Positions 9,101 through 18,298 of a stretch of 18,298 nucleotides of DNA are shown in pieces. Source of the DNA: Parachlorella kessleri (taxonomy: Eukaryota > Chlorophyta > Trebouxiophyceae > Chlorellales > Chlorellaceae). How positions within the stretch are numbered: position 1 is the stretch's first letter; each line of letters begins with the position of its first letter. The notes below the pieces were generated by a model that did no database searches, was not told the DNA's origin, and saw only the letters and a program-made list of their open reading frames with translations. The DNA is taken from the NCBI GenBank assembly GCA_001598975.1, contig BBXU01001336.1, positions 1 to 18,298 of the forward strand, in the 5' to 3' direction. The translations under genes were made by a program, and so were the position numbers.

Positions 9101-11299
9101 TGGCAGCCAGCTTTTCCCACCTCCTCAATTCAAGGGTTCATTGACAGTTTGACAAAATGCTACTGCAGTACACAAACACCACACAGTTAGTTTGTAGGAC
9201 AGGGCTAAGAGCCAACCCCAACGATGGCATGCCAACATGCTGGCAACACGAGTCCCCCTGGCCACCCATGGCAACCGCATCCGAGCATAGGCAAGCCCCC
9301 ACCTGGTTGCCCTTCCTTGGCTGCTTCGCCCTCGTCATCGTCAGCCTCCTGAACCTCCACCACCCTCACGCCCTCCACTACTTCCATCTGCACACCAGGC
9401 AGGAGACCAAGGGAGCTGATAGATTGGGAGCCAGGGGTTTCCTCAGTTTCCACAGCAAACTTGGTGGCAATAGAGGTTTGGCGGCCACGTATCACTTTCA
9501 CATCTCAAGAGCAAGGATGGTATCTTTGCACAGAAGGACATGACAGCCACGGTAACAAGCACCTCTCTAATATAAGGGCTTGACGGGACAATATACCAAC
9601 TGGCGGCAGCAGCTACAGCCACGGAAATACTTGAGCGCCATCAATAACATATGGCAGCTGTTCAGGCCACCAGGCTGACAACAGACAATAGACCCCACGC
9701 CCTGTCAGCACAGCCTAGGTTTGCATTGACTCTGCCTTCCAAGATCCAACGGCATTGAAGCTACATGCCCCAGGGCGCAGCACCAGGCCACCGCAGATAC
9801 CCACCACAGCAGCCCCCTCGGCAGCACTTTCTTCAGGGTCCTCATCCACGTCTAGGTCTCCCTCGATGTCTTCTATCTCAACCCGGTCGCCTGAGCGGAC
9901 TATCTTAATCTGAAAGTCGCCACCAGGCCCCATGCCAAGTGCCTCCAAAATGCTTTCGGGCAGCGAGGACCCGCTGATCACCATGGGCGCCCTGCAACCA
10001 GCCACACACCCCGCCGCCTTCAAGGACTTCACAGCTGCGAAGCTCCTTTAAAGATTGCTGCAATGCCAATTTCGTTCTCTACCCCTAACACCAGCCAATC
10101 CAGAACAAGTGCATTGAAGTTTTTTGGAAAGTGCACCACCTTGCAGAAGCCAACTTGCCGGCATCTCAGGAAACCCCCGCACATCACCCACAAAGGCCAT
10201 TGAGCATGAACATGCGATTTTACAAACGCTCCCGCATCCGCCCCCGGATCTTGCAACACCTTCCAATGCCGCTGCATAGCCTGTCAAGCCAGGGCAAAGG
10301 AACCAGATGCCACACCCTGGACATACATGCATTGGGCTGCACCTTCACTTCACACCACTCACCCTTGCGGCTCCTCCTCACTCTCTGAGCCTTTCAGAGC
10401 CTTCAGCTCCTCCCTATGCTCATCTTTCAGTAGCAGCTCATCCATCTTCAAATAGGCTTGCGTCAGCGCGCGGTCCACCTCCCCAGAGTGGAAGCCATCC
10501 GTAGTCGACAGCTCTTGCGGCTGCATAGCCCAGGGAGCACGCAGGCGGGCTACTGTCAGCGCAAGTTGACGGCTCGGCACATGGCGCAGCGATGGAAGTA
10601 TTTGGAAAGTAAGCTCAGCTGAGGGCTTGCGAAGCCAGCCTACCACTCGCGGAGAGCACTGCTAAAATGTGCTGCAGCCACAGAGGTGATGAGCTGCTTC
10701 AGCCAGTTGCACGTTGCGCATGCATCACCCACCAAGTGCGCGGCGCAAAACTTGGCCACCTCCTTGCCGCCATGGCCATCAAACACTGCAAAGACTCCTG
10801 TGCGGGAGTTGCCATCAACATCTAGCACAGCTGCGTGGGCGTCCTCCTGCAAATATTCATAGCAACTATAAGCATTCGACATATATTTGGTGGAAGACTA
10901 AGCTTTGCTGCGGCAGGCGCTCACTCCTAGTGCACACTTGCTGGGGGACGAGTTGAGCTGAGGCAGGCAGCGAACCAAAGTCACTGCCCGCAATACCAGG
11001 TGGGGAAGCTTGTAGAGATGCCCCAGCCAAGCAAGGTGTGGCAGGCTGCGCAATAGCAACCCACCATATCTGTGCGCCAACCCTGCATGGCTGCAACACC
11101 ATACTGAAAGACATCGTTCTCGCCTTCAGCACACTCCTGCGCAAGCACGGCAGAACCAGTGAACTAAGTGCCAAGCCAGGGCGGCTTGCGTAGTTTCACC
11201 CCACAGCAGCAGCAGCAGCAGAATGACCTGACATAACCATTGCAAGGCTCCATGCCCTCGCACCTTATCCGTGACGGGAGAGCTCAAGTATGCGCCCAT
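6173..11299 (-). CDS. PP2C-type protein phosphatase, copy B (PPM1G / PP2C-gamma-like), complete
   Basis: A Mg/Mn-dependent Ser/Thr protein phosphatase. Exons in transcript order: 11299-11264, 11136-11065, 10846-10733, 10520-10363, 9991-9805, about 9459-9303, 9093-9034, 8694-8608, 8336-8215, 7913-7728, 7497-7390, 7211-7107, 6778-6671, 6283-6173. Phases agree at all joints except the acceptor of exon 6, which lies somewhere between 9441 and about 9505. The product is about 536-550 residues, similar to human PPM1G. Visible motifs: start [13 protein letters not shown]36-E37-D38; D59[32 protein letters not shown] (Asp about 454); GCDN (Asp about 503). All metal ligands expected of the family are present. 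An acidic Gly/Glu/Ser-rich insert of about 200 residues (exons 4-9) separates the two halves of the catalytic domain, as in PPM1G, and contains the basic cluster GKRKREK, a likely nuclear-localisation signal. Intron 11 is GC-AG. The stop is TAA at 6175-6173. The target is unknown; a nuclear role is inferred from PPM1G. Confidence 0.93.
6393..6414 (+). repeat. Perfect 11-base tandem duplication in a PP2C-B intron
   Basis: GAGGCAAGCAC occurs twice in succession within the last intron of PP2C copy B (6284-6670). No function is apparent. Confidence 0.85.
6872..6897. repeat. Perfect inverted repeat, 11-base arms, 4-base loop
   Basis: GCGTCCTCCCC, TGTA, GGGGAGGACGC. The terminal T and A of the loop can also pair, giving 12 pairs. 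It is GC-rich and lies in the 328-base intron 12 (6779-7106) of PP2C copy B, where it would fold into a strong RNA hairpin. Confidence 0.9.
7212..7389 (-). other. GC-AG intron (intron 11 of PP2C copy B)
   Basis: The flanking exons end LGPDEQ and begin MVTAVPEV, a contiguous pair in PP2C proteins (PPEEQ-M-style joint). The donor is CAG/GCAAGC and the acceptor TCTGCAG. No GT donor keeps this joint. GC donors are known to need strong flanking consensus, and this one has it. Confidence 0.85.
11204..11221 (+). repeat. (CAG)6 microsatellite
   Basis: Six CAG units (CTG in the sense of transcription) lie in the first intron of PP2C copy B, between exons 1 and 2. They are not coding. Confidence 0.9.
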
Positions 11300-12512
11300 C
11301 GAGCGATTCCTCCAAGCGCCTGGGCACAAGCCTACGGGGCGCACCAAAGACAAAAATTGTCCGCAAAGCTTGTGATGCCTCCGATCAGTAGGGAACGGGA
11401 CGCTGCTGCGGTCACTTAGAGTTCTGTGTGCGTGAGGAGAGCTGAAGCACCCAGCCCGGGTTTCCCGCACTGTAGTCGGGCTTCACCTGGTGGACAGCTC
11501 TAGCAACTCAAAGTTGACTGCCTACTAGCAGCTGATCAGCGAGATGCTAGCAGCATCAGCTGAGCCGTGTTTGGGGGCCAGGGCACAATGACTGGTACGA
11601 TAAGGCTTCTACCACCTTACTTACTAGATGCACAGGAGGAGAGGCAAGCGGTGGGCGGCCCGTGGTCACACCCCTACAGGTGCAACACGGCAAGGAGATG
11701 TGGAGCCTTGTCAGCATTTCGTAAATCCATCGCCCCCCCAGCCGGGGATATCAGATCTACACTCAAGGTACTGCATCTGTCACCCTTGTGCTTCTGTCTC
11801 ACCAATCTTCCCCTCAACGCTCCAAGTCAATTGGACATAATTAAACCCGGCTCCTCATAAGAAAGCAGAGAAGTAGGCAGCAGCTGAGCATTCCATGCCA
11901 GGCTGGATATTCGCTATAAGATGAAAATGCACGTGACAGGAAGGGGTCAGACAGCAGTGTGGCGGGTGCCAGATATTCGATTTGTGAACTAGATGTGCAC
12001 AAACCCTGTACACCCAGCCTGCTACTATGCATGCCACCATCGGTTTGGCAGAATGGCTGGCCAAGGGCATGCAGTGCGCCACAGACAACCCTCGCCAAGG
12101 TCCTGCTTGCCAGTTTTACCAGTTCCTGTGGCTGTACTGACATGTACCCTAGGCTGTTTCTTTCATTGCGGTAACAGGGAAGCAAATGAACCTGCCATAT
12201 AGACGACCCTCCCTGCAGGATAAGTAGGCAGCAAGGCGGCTCTTCTTGTACCAACCCCACATCTCACGTCATTACGGCACCCTCCTCCTGTTCTTGGGCG
12301 AAACCACCGGCACCGCAGCCATTTTGTCAGTAGGTCCCGAAGGCCCATAAAAGTCTGGTGCATCCACCAGCTCCACTGCAGGCAGCAAGCAATAGTGACC
12401 CCTGTTGTTTGGAGGCTTTAAGTCTTGCATGTCAATGCCCCAGAGATTTGACTAGAAAGGAACGTCACTGCCAAGCGCTATGCCTGCCAAGCTTGGCACT
12501 TGAGTCCACTGA
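11300..12512. other. Intergenic region between galactosidase 3' end and PP2C copy B 5' end
   Basis: It should contain the promoter and 5' UTR of PP2C copy B. I found no convincing TATA box on the minus strand, no conserved open frame and no repeat. A further short 3' exon of the galactosidase could lie just to its right (12518-12646) but is not recognisable. Confidence 0.55.
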
Positions 12513-12517
12513 TTACA
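12513..12517 (-). terminator. TGTAA poly(A) signal, beta-galactosidase
   Basis: On the minus strand this reads TGTAA, 130 bases after the proposed TGA stop at 12649-12647. Its position is compatible with the read-through model of the last exon, but also with one further short exon. Confidence 0.4.
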
Positions 12518-12646
12518 ATTTGAAAATCTGTGCAGGCTAATTTGTAGAGGGTGCCCAGTGACGACCACTGTCCCCCAATGCATATTGCCGCCCTGCGCAC
12601 CTAGCCTTCCTGTAGCACAATTCCTAACCTGGCAGCTGCCATGGCA

Positions 12647-15600
12647 TCAATGAGAATCGGGCACCACAGCTTCGGGCACACATGCAACCGGCGGCTCACT
12701 GGATGGACCGTACCCACGCATAGGTGCAGACTGCAGCCCGGCACGCCTACAAGCAACAGAGCACAAATCAGGGGACCGCAGCCCAAACATGTGGCACTGA
12801 CCTTGGGGCTTGCTGTTCCGCCCGTGAGCCCTTTCCCCTCCCAGCTCTATCTCCAGCAGCACGAGCTCATTCTCGCCCTCCCTCAGGACTGGGCCTGGCA
12901 CATACAGGGTCATCTGGGGGCCCCTGCTGGGCCAGTACCTGGCAGGAGTGGAGAGGGCAGGGGCAGGCTGTAGTGGTGGATCTTACTACTGACGCATCTA
13001 CTACCGTCTACCACAGCTTAGATCTCCTACTGCCGCTTCTTGGAGTGGCGGACCTGGACAAGACTGGTCCATGCATGACCAGATGTCTAATGCCCTGCGC
13101 TGGATTGGCACCAGCCTTGGCGGCGCCAGACAACAACAAGCTAGGCGCACGTGTAAGCAACAAGTCGATTGCGTAGGGTCATAGTCGCTGCATCTCAACC
13201 GCGCCTGTATGAAGGAGCTGGCTCCCACCAGGTGCCAGCAAGCTTCAAAAGCTTTTTCGCCAGCCAGGCAAGGGCCGGCAGACTGCAACAGCTCCTCACC
13301 AGCCTAGGTTGAACCCGTTGACCCAGGCGACGCCCTTCCCCCAGCCACGGGTGTCCAGGTATGTGTCTGCCGGGTGCTCACTCTTGTTCTCGTTGCCAAG
13401 CTTGATGACGAAGCTCCCCCTGCAAAAGCTTTACGCTGCCCTTAGTACGCAGGGCAGCCTCTGGCCCAACCAGGCCAATCCCTTCAACTGCAGTCCTGCA
13501 CGCATCGAGCGCAGTTTAGCCACAGGCCCAGCTGAACCTCATGCGGTGTTAGCCTTGTGAGGCGGGCTTTGCTGCAAGGCCCAAGGAGCAGCTTTTCACA
13601 TCACCCAGGTGCCCAGTAACCACTACAGACGTGGGCCCACCCACCGACCTCCGCACCTGTAAAAAGTGGGCGATGCTGCCGCAGACTCCGCCTGTTCCTT
13701 GGCCCTGCTACCGAATTGCAGCCTGGTGGGACCAGTAGCCCCAGGCCCCAGTAGCTTCCTGCTGCTGGTGGTGGCTGGTCCAGCGCCCGCACGTTCAGCA
13801 TGAGCACCAGGTCCGAGCTTGAGGGGCAGGGATGGAAGCAATCCTGCTGCTGCTGCCACTGAGGGGAATGTTGTGGAGGTGACGCTGTCCAGCTGTAGAG
13901 GGAACACCCGCCAGCCGCGGAGGGCATTGCCTGCGCCAAGTCACATCCTGGCTGGGAATGGCAGCAGTCAAGAGTGTATCGCTGCTGTTGAGGGCACCCG
14001 CGAAAAAAATCACTGCTGCCTGGGGTAGCAGGAGGGTCCCACAGGGGGCAGGTGCAACATGGAGGTTTCGCCCACCCACCATTGAGCTGCACTTTGGGCG
14101 ACTGGAGCCCCTTGAAGTCCCAGCCGCCAGTGTCACAACCAAAATTCTGGCGCCCCACGGCTTCCACCAAGATGTCCAGTACAATCTCCTTGGGACTGCT
14201 GCCTGCAACCACACAGGGTAGACAGTTATGGCTGTGTCCCAAACACAGAGTCTAGGTGCATGGGATGTTCAAGGTGCCACCACCATCGTGCCGCAACGCC
14301 CAGAGGTTGTTCACACGTGGGGGTTTTCGGCCATTCTGCCTCCGGCAGCATCCTGCTACAACTGGCAAAACAACATCCCAACCCCAGCTAGCGAGTCCTC
14401 ACTCAGGCAGCAAAACACCGTCAGTAGAGGCACCTGAGCGACATGGTGGGAGGTAAGAGGTACATCAGAAACTCAGAAACCCAGCTCCCTTGCGCATGAA
14501 GGTCAGTGATTGCTGCCATGACTGGCATGCCCCTCCCCGCCTAACGGCACTTTGCCCCTTCCGGCTCCGTCACAGCTGCTTTCCTCCTCTCCCTTACATA
14601 TTGCAACGGTGCTGAACCCTCACAAAATCACGATTATGCTCCAGCCGAGCCCGTGTGAGAGACATTCGGGACTGGGTGACTCACCTGCGGCTCGGCGCCT
14701 GGCAGTTGTGTTCAGAACTGGGCTGCCATTGCGGTCCAGCCTGCCTAGGAGCTCCCCATCAGCAAACACCTGCGCCCGGCTTGCCAAAAGGCGAGCTGTG
14801 TTTCCCCCAATAGCTGCAGGGGGCCTGGGAAAGCACCAGCTAGGTGAACCAGCTGGAGTGCAATTAAGCACACGCGCTGCCCACATCACACCAGCCTAGC
14901 GAGCCTGTGCAAGCATGGCAGCACAGCGCAACTGACATGAAAGTCGCAGTGACCAACATGACAGCAGGGCAGGACTTTCATGAGTAAGCCCTCACCGAGG
15001 CGTAGTCATGCACAGGCACCCTAAGGTCTAGTTGTGAGTCCTTGTCCAGCGCGTCAGCCGCCACATGGGTGCGGTACAATATTAGCCCCCACCTGCGGTA
15101 CAGCACACAGGAGTGCATGTCAGATCCATGGGGTAGCCACACCTCCCAGTACAAACAGCCTCGAACACCGGAGCGTAGAGTGCTGGTAGGGTAAAACCGA
15201 ATGTCCACCAGGCGCAGCCAGCCTTCAACTTGCCGTTGCCCATATTCCTCCATGGTATCGGGTTCCTCACTCAGGATGCCCTCCCCGCTGAAGAGATCCG
15301 GTATTGCATCGAAGAGGCTCAAACCCTCCTCCATTTCAACTGCACAGCACGCATTATGGAGCTGGGTACATGGTATAGGCCTCCATAATGTGTCGCTGTA
15401 GCTCTACGGTAAGGCATGGCATGAAAAACCTGCCCCTGGTAGATACTTGGTTACATCTGTCGCCACCAGGTTGAGCTTTGGCAAGACTTAACCTCACTAC
15501 ACTGCAATTTAGTACGCACTGCCAATCACCTCGGAGGTGCTCAAACCCGCACGCCAGCATTGCAGCGTGAGCCAACCCATCCATACCGCCTGCTACGCTG

Positions 15601-18275
15601 GATGAAAGCCGGCCTCCAGCACATGCCTGACCCAGACGATACGGCCATGTATCCTTCGACAGTCAGTCCTACCGGTGCCATACGCCTTGCTTTGGGGGAG
15701 TGGCGGAATATCAGGCAGCTTCTCGCCCGTGTGGTTGGCTATGACCTCTCTCAGACCCTGGGTTACAAGAAGCGCTCACACTGTCAAGCTGATACCAAAT
15801 TCAAGGTGGTGATGCTGCCTTTCTTCACAATAGAAAAGAAGCAGGCACGCATGTCCGGCTGGCACAGGCTGTGCACCTGCTTACTTGGGAACACACCTCC
15901 CTCGTGCCAGCACGATCTTGGCAATGCAGGGGCAGGACCCATAACCCCCCACCGCAGCTGCTGAGCCCTCGGCAAACACAAAACACGGCATGGTGTTTGC
16001 GATAGCAAATCACAGTTGAAGATGACGTCAGCGCCGGCACTGTAAGCAGCTCAGGAGTCTGGTCCTGCACTCACATGGTACTTTGACTCGCCCCCAATGC
16101 CTGGCTGCCCGTAACCTCCCCCCTCCGAGATTGGGCAGTCGTAGTCATATGAGGTGATGTGGGGCATGTAGTGGGTCCCATCCACGTTGGCTCCTGCCGA
16201 GGGTAAGGATGGAAGAACAGGGGCAAGGTGACCTCACCACCCTGGACAGTATTTGGCTGGCAGCAAAGGGCTGGGTACAGCAGCATCGCTGCCTTTGTTA
16301 TGGTGCCAGGTCTCAATCGTGCAGGCATCGCTCAGCAATGCCATGTTGCTAGCCAATGCCACTGCTCTGGCCAAACACACGAGCTTGAAAGCCTGCCACC
16401 GCTTGCATGGATACAATGTATGGAACCAGAGCAGTTTGCTTCCTAGCACCACGTGTGTGCCAGCAACCCTACCGACATGCCGCGCCAGTCAACAAGGTCA
16501 CCGCTAATACCAAGGTTTTTGACCTTGCAAGTCAGCTCGTTGCATTACGCCACACCCCTGTGCCCTCTACCAGCGCCCCACTCACCTCCCCAGAAGCCAA
16601 AGTTGGTGCCCCCGTGCGCCATGTAGAAGCTGAGGGAGCCGGTGCTGTTGGCAAATTCCAGCAGGATGCGGGTGTCAGCAAGCAGGGTGGACGTGCTGGT
16701 GTTGGCCATGGGCTCGCCCCAGTGGCTGAGCCAGCCGGTGCTGCGTGCAGGGCAGGAAGGAGTCTGAGTCATGCTTGAGTTCACATCACAGCGGTAATTA
16801 AACACAGCAGATGACAGCGCGGCAAGGTGTCCTGTGGAAGGGCGCGTGCTGGCCTTCAGATTTGTTCTTGGCTGGGTCGATAAGCAGTACAACAATACAG
16901 GGAGGCAGGGACATAGGGACATAGGGACACAATGTGTCAGGGTACTGTTAAATACTTTGGGATTCCAATTGTGTCAGCACAGCAGCTGTATATAAATGTG
17001 AAGGGCTGCTGCAATGCGTTCCATGGAGGGACACAGCAGCTCAGTTGTGTGACGGCATGTCAGCGCGGCAGTGACATGCAGCTAAGCAGGGCCTTACGCT
17101 GCACAGTGGCACGCCGGATGGCTGTACGCACATGAAGGCACCTTACGCGGCTTCAGCATCCTAGGCACGCTGGAGTGACTTACTAGAACTCGGAACAGAA
17201 GGGCGGGGACTTGCCCTTGGGGTTGAGGCGCCTCTGGGTGCCAAATGCCCCCGCTGGGTCAAACCAGCCCGGCCCAAAATCCACCACCCTACAGCGTGGT
17301 GGGAAGGCAGGAGGGACGATGGAGGCGTACATGCAGGCCATGTGCCGGTGGGAGCCTAGCTCTTCATCAAGCACCCTCCAGCAGGAGAGGCAGGCCGTGA
17401 TACGCAAGCTGAGAATGCTTGAAACAAGCCTCAGCATGCATAGCGGGCTGTTTGGCAATGCCCATAGACTTCCGATTGCGTACAAGGCTGCGACCCAAGG
17501 CAACCCCGCATGCAGAAAGCATTGGGCACCCATTCACACCCTGGCCCCACTGCATCTAGGGCTACTGCTCTGCTTACGTGTAGATTTCATCGCCGGCTAT
17601 GCTGCCACGGTCAGCCTGGGGAGGAGGATCTATAAGTCAGCAGGATTTATAAGTCAGTAGGATCCAAAAATTACCAGGAGCAGGCACAACACACAGGCAC
17701 TGGTAAGTACATTTGACATTGCGATCGTGCTCAGTGTAAGGCGCACAGTCAGCCAGATCACCGACGGCTACCGTGCTTTGCCAATTCAGCAGGATGGTGG
17801 ACCAAAGTACCCTGGCTTCAAATGCACGCCTAGTGGTGTTTGTCGTCCTAGTCTAACACTTGTTCATGACCACTGCTCCAGGCACCTGTGGTGAAGAGGA
17901 TGATGTCATCTCCCAGGTGGGTCCGGGCAGTACGGATGAGGTGGCGGATGTACTCTTTGTCATCGCCACAGAAGCCATACTCGTTCTCTATCTGCAACAG
18001 AAACGCGGTGCGCAGGCAGCCAGATGGGCGCATTCCATGCAAGGCTGCTGTTGCGCAGAGAGCTCAAGTGTTGCCATGCCTTCGGTGCACAGGGACGCAG
18101 CAGGCGCCTCTTCTGTTGTTATAGCGCTGCGCCCCACCTGCACCATGACTACCGGTCCCCCACGCTGATACAGCAGCGGGCCCAGCTTCGAAAACAGCAC
18201 AGCCCACCAGCGGTCCACATGGGCTAGGTAGGCGGGGTCGTTGGTCCGCAGCCGCATTGTGCGGCCGCCGGCAAC
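12647..18275 (-). CDS. Beta-galactosidase, glycoside hydrolase family 35 (BGAL17-like), N-terminus off window
   Basis: Hydrolyses terminal beta-D-galactosyl residues; family members act in the cell wall, vacuole or secretory route. Exons: 18275-18138, 17991-17886, 17629-17578, 17288-17184, 16740-16586, 16193-16075, 15757-15673, 15339-15234, 15092-14996, 14769-14685, 14202-14080, 13930-13657, 13419-13300, then 12938 onward. All phases join, giving about 570 residues up to 12802. Landmarks: [14 protein letters not shown] (second Glu is the acid/base), [28 protein letters not shown] (Glu is the nucleophile), [48 protein letters not shown], the beta-sandwich [35 protein letters not shown], and [19 protein letters not shown]. 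Roughly the first 180-190 residues, including any signal peptide, lie beyond the right edge, judging from plant BGAL17 (about 700 residues). The stop is taken as TGA 12649-12647 by reading through a weak GTCAGT donor at 12801; the last 50 or so residues are therefore uncertain. Intron 15233-15093 is GC-AG. Confidence 0.93.
15093..15233 (-). other. GC-AG intron in the beta-galactosidase gene
   Basis: The donor is CG/GCAAGT and the acceptor CCGCAG/G. Splicing in phase 2 restores [14 protein letters not shown], matching the family pattern YGQ-x-GxxLYRT. None of the nearby GT donors gives the right phase. The intron is 141 bases, a multiple of three, and has no in-frame stop, so an unspliced transcript would still be translatable with 47 extra residues. 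Confidence 0.8.
16908..16929 (+). repeat. 8-base tandem repeat in a galactosidase intron
   Basis: GGGACATA is repeated 2.75 times within the intron 16741-17183. It is simple-sequence DNA. Confidence 0.85.
17630..17663 (-). repeat. Tandem 17-base duplication covering a branch point and acceptor
   Basis: Two adjacent 17-base copies (17630-17646 and 17647-17663), 15 of 17 identical. On the transcribed strand each contains CTGAC, a branch-point-like motif, followed by TTATAR. The copy next to the exon ends in AG and is the acceptor that restores FTTDPPP; the other ends in AA and cannot act as an acceptor. Confidence 0.75.
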
Positions 18276-18298
18276 CTGCATGAGTGGGGGTGGGGGGG

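Noticed and set aside
13601..14242. A 213-codon minus-strand open frame
   Set aside because: It covers exon 14202-14080 in the right frame, but then runs through an intron and into the next exon in the wrong frame; only the first part is real coding sequence.
14978..15334. Reading this stretch as one uninterrupted galactosidase exon
   Set aside because: The frame is open, but 47 residues would interrupt the conserved YGQ-x-GxxLYRT block. A GC-AG intron removes them exactly. Kept only as a possible isoform.
15443..15963. A plus-strand open frame of about 174 codons that looked like a nested gene inside a galactosidase intron
   Set aside because: The minus strand here holds exon 15757-15673, which supplies the missing family segment ending SKAYGTVEM in the correct phase. 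The plus-strand frame is its antisense.
1..18298. Mobile elements, CRISPR arrays, tRNA or rRNA genes
   Set aside because: I found no terminal repeats with target duplications, no transposase or reverse-transcriptase motifs, no regularly spaced repeat array and no recognisable structural RNA.

Overview
The window reads as nuclear DNA of a green alga, most likely a chlorophycean relative of Chlamydomonas or Haematococcus; this is inferred, not proven. The signs are small exons of about 36 to 270 bases, introns in every gene with GTGAGT/GTGGGY-like donors and CAG acceptors, fairly GC-rich coding sequence, TGTAA motifs downstream of stop codons (the green-algal poly(A) signal), and G/C-runs and short tandem repeats in non-coding DNA. 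I see no bacterial operon, CRISPR array, tRNA, rRNA or intact transposon.

Layout, left to right. (1) About 1-1394, minus strand: the 5' part of a PP2C-type protein phosphatase gene (copy A), running towards or past the left edge. (2) 1395-2935: a divergent intergenic stretch with a degenerate minisatellite and one unexplained open frame. (3) About 2936-5391, plus strand: a gene for a small unrecognised protein, with a candidate TATA box, three well-joined 3' coding exons and a TGTAA signal. (4) 5848-11299, minus strand: a complete 14-exon PP2C gene (copy B) of the PPM1G/PP2C-gamma type, about 536-550 residues, with a long acidic insert containing a basic nuclear-localisation-like cluster. (5) 11300-12512: intergenic, nothing recognised. 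(6) 12513 to the right edge, minus strand: fourteen exons of a glycoside hydrolase family 35 beta-galactosidase (plant BGAL17-like), whose N-terminus lies beyond the window.

Both PP2C genes open with exons of exactly 12, 24 and 38 codons followed by a fourth exon ending in phase 2. They therefore arose by duplication and are now separated by the opposite-strand gene. The phosphatases and the galactosidase have no evident functional link.

The exon models were built by hand from splice sites, reading phase and remembered family motifs. Phases agree at nearly every junction. The uncertain parts are the acceptor of PP2C-B exon 6, the 5' end of the plus-strand gene, the galactosidase C-terminal tail, and what follows exon 4 of PP2C-A. 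The most notable observations are two phase-consistent GC-AG introns, one of them in-frame and stop-free, and a duplicated branch-point/acceptor block. I did not find a novel multi-gene system.
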